A DNA stretch of 64,000 bases from Aphelocoma coerulescens (lineage: Eukaryota; Chordata; Aves; Passeriformes; Corvidae): the NCBI RefSeq assembly GCF_041296385.1, contig NC_091023.1:5084924-5148923 (forward strand). The letters are read 5' to 3'. The position numbers and the translations under genes were made by a program. The notes below the pieces were generated by a model, which worked only from the letters and a program-made list of their open reading frames with translations, ran no database searches and was not told the origin of the DNA. This document shows, piece after piece, positions 34,116-46,400 of the stretch. Numbering within the stretch: the first letter of the stretch is position 1; each line of letters starts with the position of its first letter.

Positions 34116-36607
34116 TCATGTATAGGCTGTGTACAGGGTGAAATCCTTTTCTTAAGGAACACTATTTAAGTGTTACTAGATTGCAATCATGTTAATTGAA
34201 ACTCTGTTTATCTAAGTAATTACATACTCATCTATATGACCTCAATAATGTTACTGGAAGTTTCTCAGCAGCAAGACCTATTCTAGCTGTGCAGGATTCC
34301 ATCTCTGAAGGCACAAGAAAATTGTGACTCCCAAGCAGCCGGAATTCTTTGGAACAGCCAATAATGTCATCATTCTGGTGATTTGGGAAACTGTACCAAT
34401 GGCCAAAAGGTACCAAAGGCCACTTTGCAGGAAATCTTGATCTCAACATCACAAGCTTTGATTACACAAAAGCTGACCAAGACTTTTAGGACTTTCCCCA
34501 AGCTTTTACCTGTAAGCAAACCATTCTTCACTCTTGGATATCACTTTTCACGTGTACTCTCTTAATGGGCCAAGTTTGTTGGTTGGTTAGTTGGTTTTTG
34601 GGTTTGGGGGTATTTTTCTGACTTGGACTTGATGATCCCTCTAGAGGCTACAAGCAACATGTGTTGTCACATACAGAGGTGCAAAATGCAACTGATCCTG
34701 GTGGCCGAGAAGTCAAAGCGATTCTCAGTTAAAGGTCTGAGCAAATGGATGTATTTGTTAATTCCTGTCAATGGATGCATTATAATTGTAACCATTGCTA
34801 CAATTTTAACCATTGTGACATTTTAGTGGCTGTTCTCTGCAATGTAAGTCATGGATCTGTCCTGCATTAAAAATGACAGTCATTAATATATACCGAAATA
34901 AGTATTAATTGCAAATGTTAATAATTTGTATACAGGATTTGCTTCCAGTCTCCTAGACTGATAATAGCACTCTTGTATTGAGGACAAAGACAATCCAGCT
35001 CCTGCAGCAGTATTTCAGATGAGGAAGAGTGTGTGTGCACCATCCCTTTTAATGTATATACATACAGGCAGGTTAATCAGGAATTACCTGGCTACCATAA
35101 ATTCCAGTTTCTATTACTGTCACAGAGGCATTAGTGCTTCAGAGACTCTGTCTTTTCATTATTCAGATACTTTGCATACAAAGCAATGCTACCTTTCCCT
35201 TTATATGCCTTTAAGCCTCTTCCAGGCAAAATGCATTCCTTCCTTAAAAACAGTCAGAGCTCCTCTGACATCTTGTTTCCTTACTAGCACATCTTCACTG
35301 ACCCAATAACTACAGTTCATCCAAACCTCATTCCTTTTTTCAGTCAATAGTATTTTCAGGCTAATTTTAATCTTCTGACATGTGAACTCTCAGGTAAACC
35401 TCACCAATTTATGTGCTTTTGATACAGAAGCAGACATCTCCTGTACCCTCATCTGGTATCATGTTCTTTCTCATATTACAGCATTTTTTTCTGCACGAAG
35501 ACTGCCCATTGCCATGCACTGTACAGGATTTTTGATTTAAGAAAGTACAAGATAACTGTCTGGGATAAAGAATTCCTTGTCCTGATGGTTTGCCATACAC
35601 TCTGCAGCTTAATTCAGTATTGGGAAACAATGTTTTTTAGATGGAAGTCATTGCAGGAATAAAATGTATGAATTTCCATTCTTCCTTGTATCAAAACTAT
35701 TACCTGAAAATTTAACTCTGGCCATCATATTGCTTGTCTCAGTGGAAAATGTGCTTCAGTCGAGGCATGCTACTTTCTTTGGACAAAATTTAAAGTTTGT
35801 GGTTACCTCAGCTGAAAAATATTTGTCTACAGCTGCTTCAGTCCCCCTGAAATCAAGACCTTCGCAGAGGCAGTTGATACATGAATCTATGCTCCTAAAA
35901 CAGCTGTCTTTTTAAAAGCACTTAAAAACTCCAGTCAAATTGATTTTGTGTTTTTGCAAGAACAATTCACAACATTGACTGCAATACTCATTCTACACGC
36001 CAGTATAACCCAGGGGTTCTTACAACCATATATGCAATCATTCAAATTTGTTGTTTTGCATATTAAATGAGACATTAGCAACCCTCTTTAAGTTTTTAAT
36101 GAAGAGGTGTGTATTCTGGTATTACTTGCTGAGTTGTTACTCAGGTAGTATGAGTTGCTAAAGACATTACTGTAAGATCTAAGCTGACATTTTGGGATTG
36201 TCGCTTTAGCTCCAGCTCAATGCTGTCTTGGTTTAATTTATGCTACAAGAAGTTCATTAACTAAACACTGACAGTCTTCTTCAGCCAGTTTTGCAAGAAG
36301 GCAGTTCCCAGCCAGATGAAATGTTCTGTTTGTTCCTGATACTTTTTGTTGCTATTTAGAAAGTGCAGCATCAGTGCACAGAAATCCCAGAGTACAGGAC
36401 AACCTCCCTAGCCAGGAGATTTGAACCTCCACACAGTCACAGGGTGCCAAAGATCAGGTTAAGATACCTGTGTGGCATCTGCCTGCCTGACAGCTGAGCA
36501 TGCTTAAAGATCACGTTCATACACCACTTCATGCAGGTTAGATGACAAACAACTGATAAACACGTGTTTAGAACAGCTCCATTTACAGTCACTCCTAAGT
36601 TTTAGGC
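34116..36607. other. non-coding DNA
   Basis: No gene is recognised. A short TTGG-rich stretch lies near 34577-34597. Confidence 0.55.
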
Positions 36608-36647
36608 AAAACCTAAATTATCCACATAAAACCTAAAATATCCACAG
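36608..36647. repeat. tandem duplication of a 20-base unit
   Basis: The unit 'aaaacctaaattatccacat' at 36608-36627 is followed immediately by 'aaaacctaaaatatccacag' at 36628-36647. The two copies differ at two positions, which indicates a local slippage duplication. Confidence 0.9.
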
Positions 36648-39600
36648 TCATTATTCAGCCAAATATGTTACAGTCAAGACATGGTCCCACGCAGCAGCGA
36701 TGTTACAACTGCACACAACAGAACCAAAGCTTCTGCAGATAACAAGGTACGTTTTCAACGAGAAACATTCTGAGTTTCCAAGGGCATGTCCACTCAGCAG
36801 GGTCCCTGCCTCTGTTAAATGTCTGGCACAGGTCCAACTGAAACCAGAATGTTTTTTACAGATCTCTGCCTTTTCACTTGAAGCAGAATAACCAGATGGT
36901 ATTTTAGTGCTCATTTCCCAGGTACCTTAGAGGTGCCAAAACTGAGAATAACAAAGATTAGCCCAGCAAAAAGACTGATGGTCACACAAAAGGAACTAAA
37001 ACACAGATTTTAACTGGGAACCTAAACTTTCGGGGTAGGTGAACATCTAGTGAAACACATGCAAGACCTAAAACTGCTACAAGTGTGGTCCTTGATTTCT
37101 GAAGTCAGAACAAAAGTTCCTTCAGAGAAACACATATATTGTGATCAAACACTTCAGTTCAATTTGTGTAAATGCAAGTTTGGCACACCGCTTAAAGAGA
37201 AAACCAGCAAAGTCAAAGCTGGATGGGCTGCAAATCCAACCAGGGAGATGACAGATTTCTGAGCAGAATTAAATGAAAGTTATGGCCAAGGAGAGAGAAA
37301 TATACAACACTTTGAACACAGAATCTGATACAAATTTAGGATGTTCCACAGCTGTGCAATACCGCTTCCTGTGACACCAGCAGCAGGGCTCCCAAAATTT
37401 CTGTCTGCAACTGGTGACACAGCCATCCCTGCTCAGGCATACACTGGCCTTTTAAAGTGGCCAGGAACTGTTTAGCTGGTATTAGTGGCCTGGAGCTTTG
37501 GTTCAGAGAGAACAATAGGTGTACTATTTTAGAGGCATTAAAGGTATTAGTGGCAAATCTGCATCGTGCCTTGTTTACTGCTGTACCAGTGGCATTAGAG
37601 AGGAATTGGACATGACTCCAACAGGCTGCCTGTTTTGAAATGCTCCATGCCATAAGCGAAAACATGATTCTTATTGTGTTGTCATTGTAAAGAACAGCAG
37701 TATTAATCAGCATCTTCTGGTTTTAAAGTTAAAGGAAGCAAGAAGATGCTTCAATAAAGTTTGCTGTCACACTTCTCAAAAAAACAACTAATTATGGTCC
37801 ATGTGAGCCATTTATATGTCTTTTCATTCAATAAGGAGTTACACTTTGATTCTGTATATTTTTAGTCAAAACTAACTATTTTCATACCAAGTGACCAGTC
37901 ATATGGGATATTTAAATTAGAGAATTACTTAAATTAGTGAGGAAAACCAACAGCTCAGACCCATGCAATCACACATTGACAACAACTCCAATACCTGTTT
38001 CCATTTCTCTTGGGAGAATCAAAGACAACAATATTAAGCCTTTAGATTGATTATTATGGGAGACAAAAAACTTAACTGGCCAAGATATAACAATCTATCT
38101 TTGCTGTCACAACCTCCTAAGACCAGATGTGCATGCAATTTTGTGTCTGCTTGAAAGGCATCATGATGGAGTTGTATGCTGCAAACTCAGTCCTGTACTA
38201 GGAAAGCCTTGAACCGGACACAAACGGGGGCAGGCAGAGGGTCCTGAGCTCCTTCCTACCAACTCTGCCCCTTGGTCTTGTCCCCACCTCTAGGGAGTTT
38301 ATGCTTTTTTTAATTTTTTTTTTTTTTATTATTTACAAGTCTGGGCTTTTTCCACTTCCTCCTGCTCCTCCCCTCAGCAAAGGTGCTGATACAACTTCCA
38401 GAGGAGGACAAGAGGCACCACAGTAACTCTCCCAATAGTAGCATTTATCCTGAAGTCCAAGGGCAGGTTTATTGCTGTTTGGCCCAGCCTACTTTTTCTT
38501 TTCAGTTAGATGAGGGTGATACATTTAAAAGTTCTGAGGCATGATACAGGGATTTTAGTAGCTAAAATCCTATTGAGAAACATGGCTGAGCCCTCAGACT
38601 GCATTTCAAGCTATTTGAGTCATTCTAATATCACACAAGGACCTCAAAGTGCTGCATGGTGTGTACAGCACCTCTAGAATATGGGTCTAGATATATTGTA
38701 TTTTGTACAGCTTTCAACTGAGAGATTTCTATTTCAAGAAAACTTAACAGAAAACAATGAAGAAACTGGCATTAGAATAGTGTGGATTTTTCCTCCATTT
38801 CAGACATAGTTTGGCTGACTTAGCTGACTGTTAGATTTCAGTCAATGAATCCAGAATGAAATTCATAGATATGAACTGGCCTTTCTCAAACTGGAACCAA
38901 CAGAGATGGTGCAAGCTGTTACATTCAAATGACTCAGGATGAATCCAGTAATCATCATAACACCGTTGACAGCTAACAGTTTTACTCAGTCCTATTTTTC
39001 TCAAACTGATGACTGTAGATGACTGGTCCTTACGGAAAAATATACTCTTGTAAGTACTGAGAAGTATATAGTCTCCCACATTGAAGTAGGATATTTACAT
39101 ACACTTTAGCATCATGATTTATGTTAAAATTTTTGGAAGTCAAGGCTTGTTATGTGATAAAACAGCAAGTATGCAACTATGATGAGTCAATAGCCATATC
39201 CCAGTACCAGAGAAAAACCTTCCCCTTGTATTTTTCCTATCTCTCACTTTTACCTCCCATACAATGCAGTGTTTAGAGTAAAAATGTAATTCAGAACGAA
39301 CTAAGTAGATATCTTCAACCCAAATGTAAGCAATTTTGTAAGATCAGCTCTTTACAATGTCCCCAAGGAAGGCTGCTGAAAATGGGGTTCACTTCCTTAG
39401 GAGTGCTACAAGTTTCCCATGAACAGTCAGGTGGTTGCAGGTGCTAATTGTAGCTGTATACCTTAGAACCAAAATTAAGCTTTTTCTCTTATTTATTTCA
39501 AACAGCAGTTGGTCTCCACAGAGCAACTCCGTGTTGAGATTCACTGCTGGCTTTACACTGCAACTGCAATCCTGCAGCATATTTTATCAAGAAGCAGTTT

Positions 39601-42600
39601 GGCATGCAAATGTGCAAGTGACAACATAATGGGAACCTAGAATGCATCTCATTGCAGTTATTCTATTCCTTAAGCATTTTTCTTCTAAGTTAGCGTGATT
39701 CTCTATTGAGCTTCAAATTTTAACATTTTAGATCTCAGAATAATCCAATATTCTCTAATCTGATTAAACTTTCATTCCTTTGACCCACACTTCTCCAAAC
39801 CATCTCTGCATTTCACAGTGCACACTTCTTGCAAAACTTGCAGCCCACGCTGCAGCTGCACCACGACTGTGCTGTAACTCTGAGCAGGGTGACAGCCACA
39901 GCTGGGACTCAGACCTCAAACAGCTATTGCAGCCCGACAGCAGGCAGCAGCACAGCCTCTGTCATAAAACTTACTTAGACTCACAGAGAATGAAACTGCC
40001 CCCAGAGAGTTACATACCCATCACTGAATAGTAGATATTTGGTCTGGTTGTTTCCCATGAAATTATACTTACTGGGAACAGTTTATAATGTATTTTGTAT
40101 CTAAAATATTTTAATGTGTGTTCAATTGCTCAATTTGGCACGTTTAAAATACAACAAACACTTCAGGAAGTCATAATAAAATCAGAAATTAAGATTTGGG
40201 ATTGTCTCATAAAATGCATCTTTCACTGCTAACAACTCCCTGTTGATGGATGTAGCTTACACCATAAATTTTATGGTTTTCATCATATAAGGATCTCTTA
40301 AACCCACAACAAGTGCTTCTTTTTATGGTAGTTGAAAACAAGTAACATCTACAAATCAGATGTTAACATAGCAAAGCAAATTGCAAACCTGGTGAGTGCG
40401 TTTGCTTATTGGGCACCAGTTCTCAAGAAAACTACTTTCTACATTCCTGTACAAAGTCTACAAATCCAAGTTTCTCTCTTGTCAAAACAAAACTAAACCA
40501 AACAAACAGGAAAAGTTTGAAATTGCTTACCTTGAAGAAGCTCCGAAGAAAATACATTATGCTTAGCATTTTGGAAGATTTAAAATGAAGAATTGTTCAA
40601 TCTTTAGGACATCCAAGGCCTGGGTAAATTCCTACACTCCTGCTGTGTCTTTAGTTACATGCTTTCTTGTTGCTATTTTGGACAGTCTTAGTACAAGGGA
40701 AGCATATGAGCCATGCCAGGAGCTTATGCTAAGGAGTTGCATAACAATTAGGGCTTATCTGTGCTGCGCTGTACAGTGCAGCAATGCAAACAGGTTTGTT
40801 CACAGTTTACTAGTCCCAGAACACTTCCACTAGGCATGCCCAGAATGATGCCATTGTATTTGCTAAAGAAACTAAAGCTATTTGTGAGTGCTTCTAAAAG
40901 AACTGGAACTACAAAGGACAGCACATGTTCCCGTACATCCCCCCCAGCTTTTGCTGTTGCCAACTCCAAGTTCACCCAGTGAGTATTACGCTTGCTGCAG
41001 CACTTAAAAGCAAAGGCTCCCACACTGGGAGCTTTCTAGTTGCTATCTTTAAAGAAGGAAAAATTGCAGAACAAGTCTTTTGAAGTGCAGAAAAGTAAAT
41101 GTAATTTCACGTTCGTCTTTTCTCTCACTTAACATTAAAGTCCCTTAAAATTTACTTGTACTTCAGTAACATTCTGCAACACAGAGATGCAACTTACATC
41201 ACGTAGCAAAGAATCTATCAACATTTAGTGGCCAGGACTGAGAGTTATGCATAGTCTTCTCTCACAGTGCACTTAGAATTAAAGACAACTACAGAGTGCA
41301 AGCAAGTTCTCAGAGGGGGATCATTCTGCAGTACAGCAACTGGCAGGCACAGCCTGATACTGCAAGCTCTCACTTATTTTTTAATCTAGCTATGGCTTAT
41401 ATGTGAGCTATCAAAATCTTTCCACCGGGAAGAGGTGTTTTAAGGAGTTGTTCTAGAGTAGCTTCTGATGGTCCACAATGCCAGCACAGGGAAGAGAAAC
41501 ACAGAGATGTGCAGTGACCCCAGCACAGCAAGGAGGGAGGAGGGCACCGTAGCTGATGCCCCAGCACTCACCCACTACTAACATCAGCTCTGACATTGAA
41601 TTTGCTCTTTGACTTGCCCTGTGCAATACAGGATCTCTGGGCCATCACCCCCAGTGAGCACAGCCCCACTTGCTTTGTGTTTGCTGGGCTGCAAACCCCT
41701 CTGTAGCTCCCAGCAGCCATTCTTGTGGTCAGTCCATTGCACACAGGAATATTGATGTTTGGGTACTACATGGAAATCAGATGTTCATGCAAAAATCAAA
41801 TCCTTTATAGCAGGAAGCCAGAATTGAACATGTACACAATTTTTCTGCCCTTGTGGGAACTGCATGAGTTAAGCATACACAGTCACACAGAAGGGCACAC
41901 CTAACTAGTTAGAAACCAGGCTAATAATTTCTAAATTGCAACACAAGGCACAAATGCAATATCATCTGTGGTTTGATCTGCCAAATGACAATACTGCTTC
42001 AGTGAAGTTTGGTCCTGTCAACTCTTATGATTTCATGGAAAAAAAGAGTGTTTTACCCTAAACCTTAGCTCTAAAATATAAGCATATGTCAATATTATAG
42101 ACATACAGGAATCTTTTTAAGTAAACTTTTGGTCCAAATTATGGAAGAAAAGCTCCAGATAAAAACTCTAAAATGTCTCAAAACAACTAAAAACCCAATG
42201 TTAGTTTCCAAAAAATCTCTTTGGAGGAAAATGGGCCTGGCTCATGATTTTTTAATGCTTTGATTTGTTAATATTTAAGTTTAAATTATTTTGAAAGGGT
42301 ACTTTTTATGATTTATTCTGAAATTACTGTCACTCTTTTAAAACCTGCTCATTCAAGAAATGGCAGGCACACTTCTATTTCCTGCATGCCTCTCCTGGTA
42401 TTGACTCAACAGGTTGTGCTCACAAGGTTCAGGTGAAGCATTTCTTTGCCCAAGCCCTGACATCTGACTCTGAGCAGAAGGAAATGCCCAGTGAGAAAGT
42501 CCAGCTCTGCCGTGCCTTGGCATTTATTTTTCACAAATGAAAAGGAAAATAAAGCTTTATTCACATATGAATTAAGGGCTTTTTAATAAGAATCTATGTA

Positions 42601-43402
42601 CATTGAAAGGCAGGTTTTGGCTGCCTCATTTTTATCTACAAGTATTTCTAATTTCCACAGACATCTTTCTTACAAACAACATGCCAAAGCAGGCCATTGC
42701 CCAAAGGACTTGACTCCCCTTTCCATTGCTTATCTTTTCTGAAATTAAGGTTAAAGCTCAACTGCCCATCTTCACCCTATTCTTCCATGCTTTACTTGTT
42801 CATGAGCTGGAAATAAGGATGTTCCTTCTGTAAATCAGGTGGGACCTTTCCCTCAGACTGTTACATTTCTTGGGCTGGTTCAATTCACCACACTGGATGT
42901 GCAAATTACACAGTATTCCCTTAATCTGCAATTGCTTGAAGACAATTGGAACTCTGCTGGTCAAAACTCCAGAAAAATTTCAATAAGCTTTCTAGCAATC
43001 AGGCCTATGTGATTCTGCATCTTAGCAAATCCTTATGGATCTCCCTAAGTCCTTTCACAGCCCTGAAAAATACTGGTCAGACCAGGTGCTCTGGTATCGG
43101 GTGGTGGTGGGGTCTCTGTGAGGGGAAGGAGCTGCTCTGTGTTGGACACAAACCGCAGTCCCAATTCCCTTACACCAGTCAGGGGAGAGGTGGAGAAGCC
43201 GGGAGTGGAGGAGTGAACATCAGACTTGGAGGGAACAAGGGAGAGGTGAGGGGAAAGAGCTCCCACTTTTTCTTTGTTTCTTACCATACCTCACCATTTT
43301 TCCCAAAGTTGAGTCTGTTTTGCTCATAGTTGCAATTGTTAAGTGTCTTTATATCAACCCATGAGCTTTTCCATCTTATTTTCTCCCCTGCCCTGTTGAG
43401 GA
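36648..43402. other. non-coding DNA
   Basis: No gene or transposon is recognised over this long stretch. The 125-codon minus-strand frame at 37336-37713 has no recognisable domain. A T14 run is at 38314-38327, a 12-base palindrome 'taaaatatttta' is at 40102-40113, and a GC-richer patch at 41470-41740 has no coding frame. Confidence 0.55.
38314..38327 (+). repeat. poly(T) run
   Basis: Fourteen T residues lie within a longer T-rich stretch (38304-38330). On the minus strand this is a poly(A) run, but no retroposed sequence is recognisable next to it. Confidence 0.85.
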
Positions 43403-43429
43403 GGGGGAGAGAGAGGGTGGCTGGGTGGG
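43403..43429 (+). other. potential G-quadruplex
   Basis: Four G-runs (43403-43407, 43415-43417, 43423-43425 and 43427-43429) with loops of 7, 5 and 1 bases satisfy the quadruplex rule. The surrounding 43100-43440 is generally G-rich, including 'gggtggtggtggggtc' near 43100. Confidence 0.6.
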
Positions 43430-46400
43430 AAGCTGGCAGCTGGCCCATGACAAACCCACCATGCACTATGACTACACACAAACCTCGAAGCGTTGGAGAG
43501 AACCTGCAACCTCATTTAATCTGGGTTACAACATGTGCAAACACCTAAAAGATCTTCTTTCCCCCTTAATCCTACATCCCATCTAATGAAGTCCTTGACA
43601 GTAATGGTAAATCTATAAAAAGCTTTCTGAGGCCCAAAACTTTACATTTTCCAGAATGTCAGCCTACTGCTGATAGACTGGCTTTTTCCATAGCTAACCT
43701 CTCACAGTTTTATCCCCTCCTTTTAAAAGCAAACAATCTGGAGTTCACTACTATCAAGTCCATTTTCAGAGTGCAGAGCTTATCACTCACCATGAACTTC
43801 ACTTGCTAAACAGCAGTAATCATTTTTTCAGTGTATGATTCTGAGGTTTTATTTGGTCAATGAGGATTTATTCTCCTTAGGACAGACCCAGATCTGTTAA
43901 TCCTCAAGTGCCCAAGGCCAGCTACTGTTGACGTTTTCCTTACTGATACACTATCTAAATCCACATGCCTTTTCTGCTTTATAAAGAACAGCTGCTGAAA
44001 ACTATCACTGACTCAGAACAAAATATCCTTTTTGCCTTTTGCCTTTTGCCACCACAGCCAAAACTTACTATTTAAAGTCACACTGCCTCCAGCAGAGCAG
44101 CACCATGGAGTGCCTGAACCAAAAATACCTGTCTAAACCTTGCAGAACACTGAGACTAGGATTCTCTGAAGGCAGCCCAGTGACACTGGAACACCACTAC
44201 TGCACTAGTGGAAGGCTTTTCTTCCCCTGATTTCAACAATGTGATTACTTCATGTACCATTCACTTAGTTTGACATAGTTGGGTATTGTGTAGATTGTGT
44301 CAGGCTGGCTTCCAAACCAACTAAATGTTGGAAAATATGTTGAAGTCATTCCAACTTTATGGTTGCAAAGGTCAAATGTGACAAGTCTTGTGTGCACAGT
44401 GCAGAGCCTAAAGTGAGAACAGAGACTGGGCCAGCCTTCTTGCTTCTTCTCAGAGCACCATATCCCCTGTAAGATTCCTTCAAGGAACAACAATTTTGCT
44501 CTATGTTGCCCTTCCCTTGGAAGACAAAGCCTAGAGATTTCATTGTTTTCATGTCAGTAAAGACATAACCATACTCTACTAAATAAGGCATTGTATGGCT
44601 CAGTGGAACATTAGTTTATATCCACAGACTCTCAGGTTTTGAAATACTGAAATTTGAAATCAAAAGCTCCAAGATTGAAAACTTAAGGCTGTCACCCTGT
44701 CCTGGCCACGAGGGACATGCTGCAGGCAGCCATCACTAAACGTCTTCACATGATGATTTAAGTGACCAAACAGGTATTCTGATTTCTGAAGGATCATGGC
44801 AGACACTTTCATCTCCACTGTAATTTCTAATTTGCCCTCAGGCAGTTCATTTGACTACCATTATCATAAAAATATACCTCTTGATGCAGCCTAACATGTT
44901 GATTCAAGAACTCTTCAAATCCTTCTGAATTTCCCTCCTGCAATCCAAGCATTTAAGTTTTCTGTCTTGATAGAAAGTAAGAGATTCTGGGCTTATAATG
45001 GCAAACTGAGCTTTTGGGAGCTGAGACAGCTATTTCTGTGTTTTACCACAGCCTCAGCTCTCAGCTGGATGAACATTTGTGCTGCTAAACCAGAAATCCC
45101 TGGACAGCAACACTGGCCACCATTGCCCAACAAAATCCCATTTCTTATAGACATCAGCTACTAACTTAGAACTCCTCGGCAATGCTTTACATGATAGGAC
45201 AGTTTAAGAGCTGTTTGAATGACAAGCATCTGAAGAAAAACAATAAAGAAAATCTTAGCAGCAAAACTCATGGATCAAACCCTGATCAGAATTTGTTCAG
45301 TAATGGCACCAGCATTCATTTCTGTCAAAGCACGTATGCAGAGTTGCTGGTCCTGCCCCAAGGAGGGCTTTCATTGCTGTCTCTGCATCCTCAGGCCCCT
45401 ACCCACAGGCAGATGGAAATATTTTTACTCCAGTTTGATAGTGTCACTCAAGACTGAGCCCAGGCTGTGAGACCCAGAAGCGTTGCTGTGAATCTTGCAA
45501 GGTTAATTCAGAGCTGGTTAGATCTCTGAAGCTCTTTTCTGAACTAGAGGCATAGGTAACACAGAGTTAGGTGCCTCTTAGTCTACTCCAATCTATGGGT
45601 TTAGAAAATATCTTATTCATGTCCATTTAAAAATCCCTTGCAGAAAAGAGGCAAAAAGAGCCACTGCTCAAGAGTTGCCTTTTACCCTAATAAAGCCAGT
45701 GAGATGAATTCCAAACAGATTTTCTGGAAGAACTGACTGAGTTCAGAGGAAGTCCAGAGTAGAATTACTGAGGTCCCAAACGATAATTCTGCCCTAAATA
45801 CACTCTGAACAAGTCAAGCAAATGGAGACCTAAATGCAGGGTAGAAGTAGGCTTCCGTGATTTTTTCCTGTGCCTGGAGAGAAGTCCTGCTGGTAGTCAG
45901 CTAGTAAGAAGCAGCATGACTGGCTCCTCCATCTACTATTCTCCACAATCTCCCGGCCAGGTGAATGGCAGAGAGGTGTTTATCACATGAAGGTGATGAA
46001 AATGACAGGGCATAATGAAGCAGAGTTCCAGTATTTTTATCCTCAGAGTTATTCAGGGATTCATTACAACTCTCTCAGAGTTATAACTGTTATATCAGAT
46101 TCAAGGGTGCCATTAAAACCTTCTCTGCCTGAATGGAAGTATTACTGTCATACAAATGAGAATCCCAGCCATTACCCCAAATCTGCCCTACACTGGACAT
46201 AAAATCCATTTTGGTGTCTTTGCATTCCCCCAGGTACATAGGAAGTGCTGGCACCTGCGGGAAGGTGAGATGCAGTGACACGGCAGAAGTGCTAGCATTA
46301 CAATGTCAAGCCCTTAGGAACACGGACACAAAGAGACATAAACCAGCAGTAGGTATTATCAGCCTGATGGGAGACTGAAAATAAAGACAGTCAATATCAA

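Noticed and set aside
36400..36460. tRNA-like words ('gatttgaacctcc')
   Set aside because: No cloverleaf can be drawn around it, and A-box and B-box spacing is absent.
37336..37713. 125-codon minus-strand open frame
   Set aside because: No family resemblance, no flanking exon signals, and its length is within chance.
38304..38330. T-rich run as a reversed LINE or pseudogene poly(A) tail
   Set aside because: No retroposed body or target-site duplication is visible next to it.
42946..43329. 127-codon Gly/Ser-rich frame
   Set aside because: It lies in the G-rich block, where stop codons are rare. The opposite strand is open as well.
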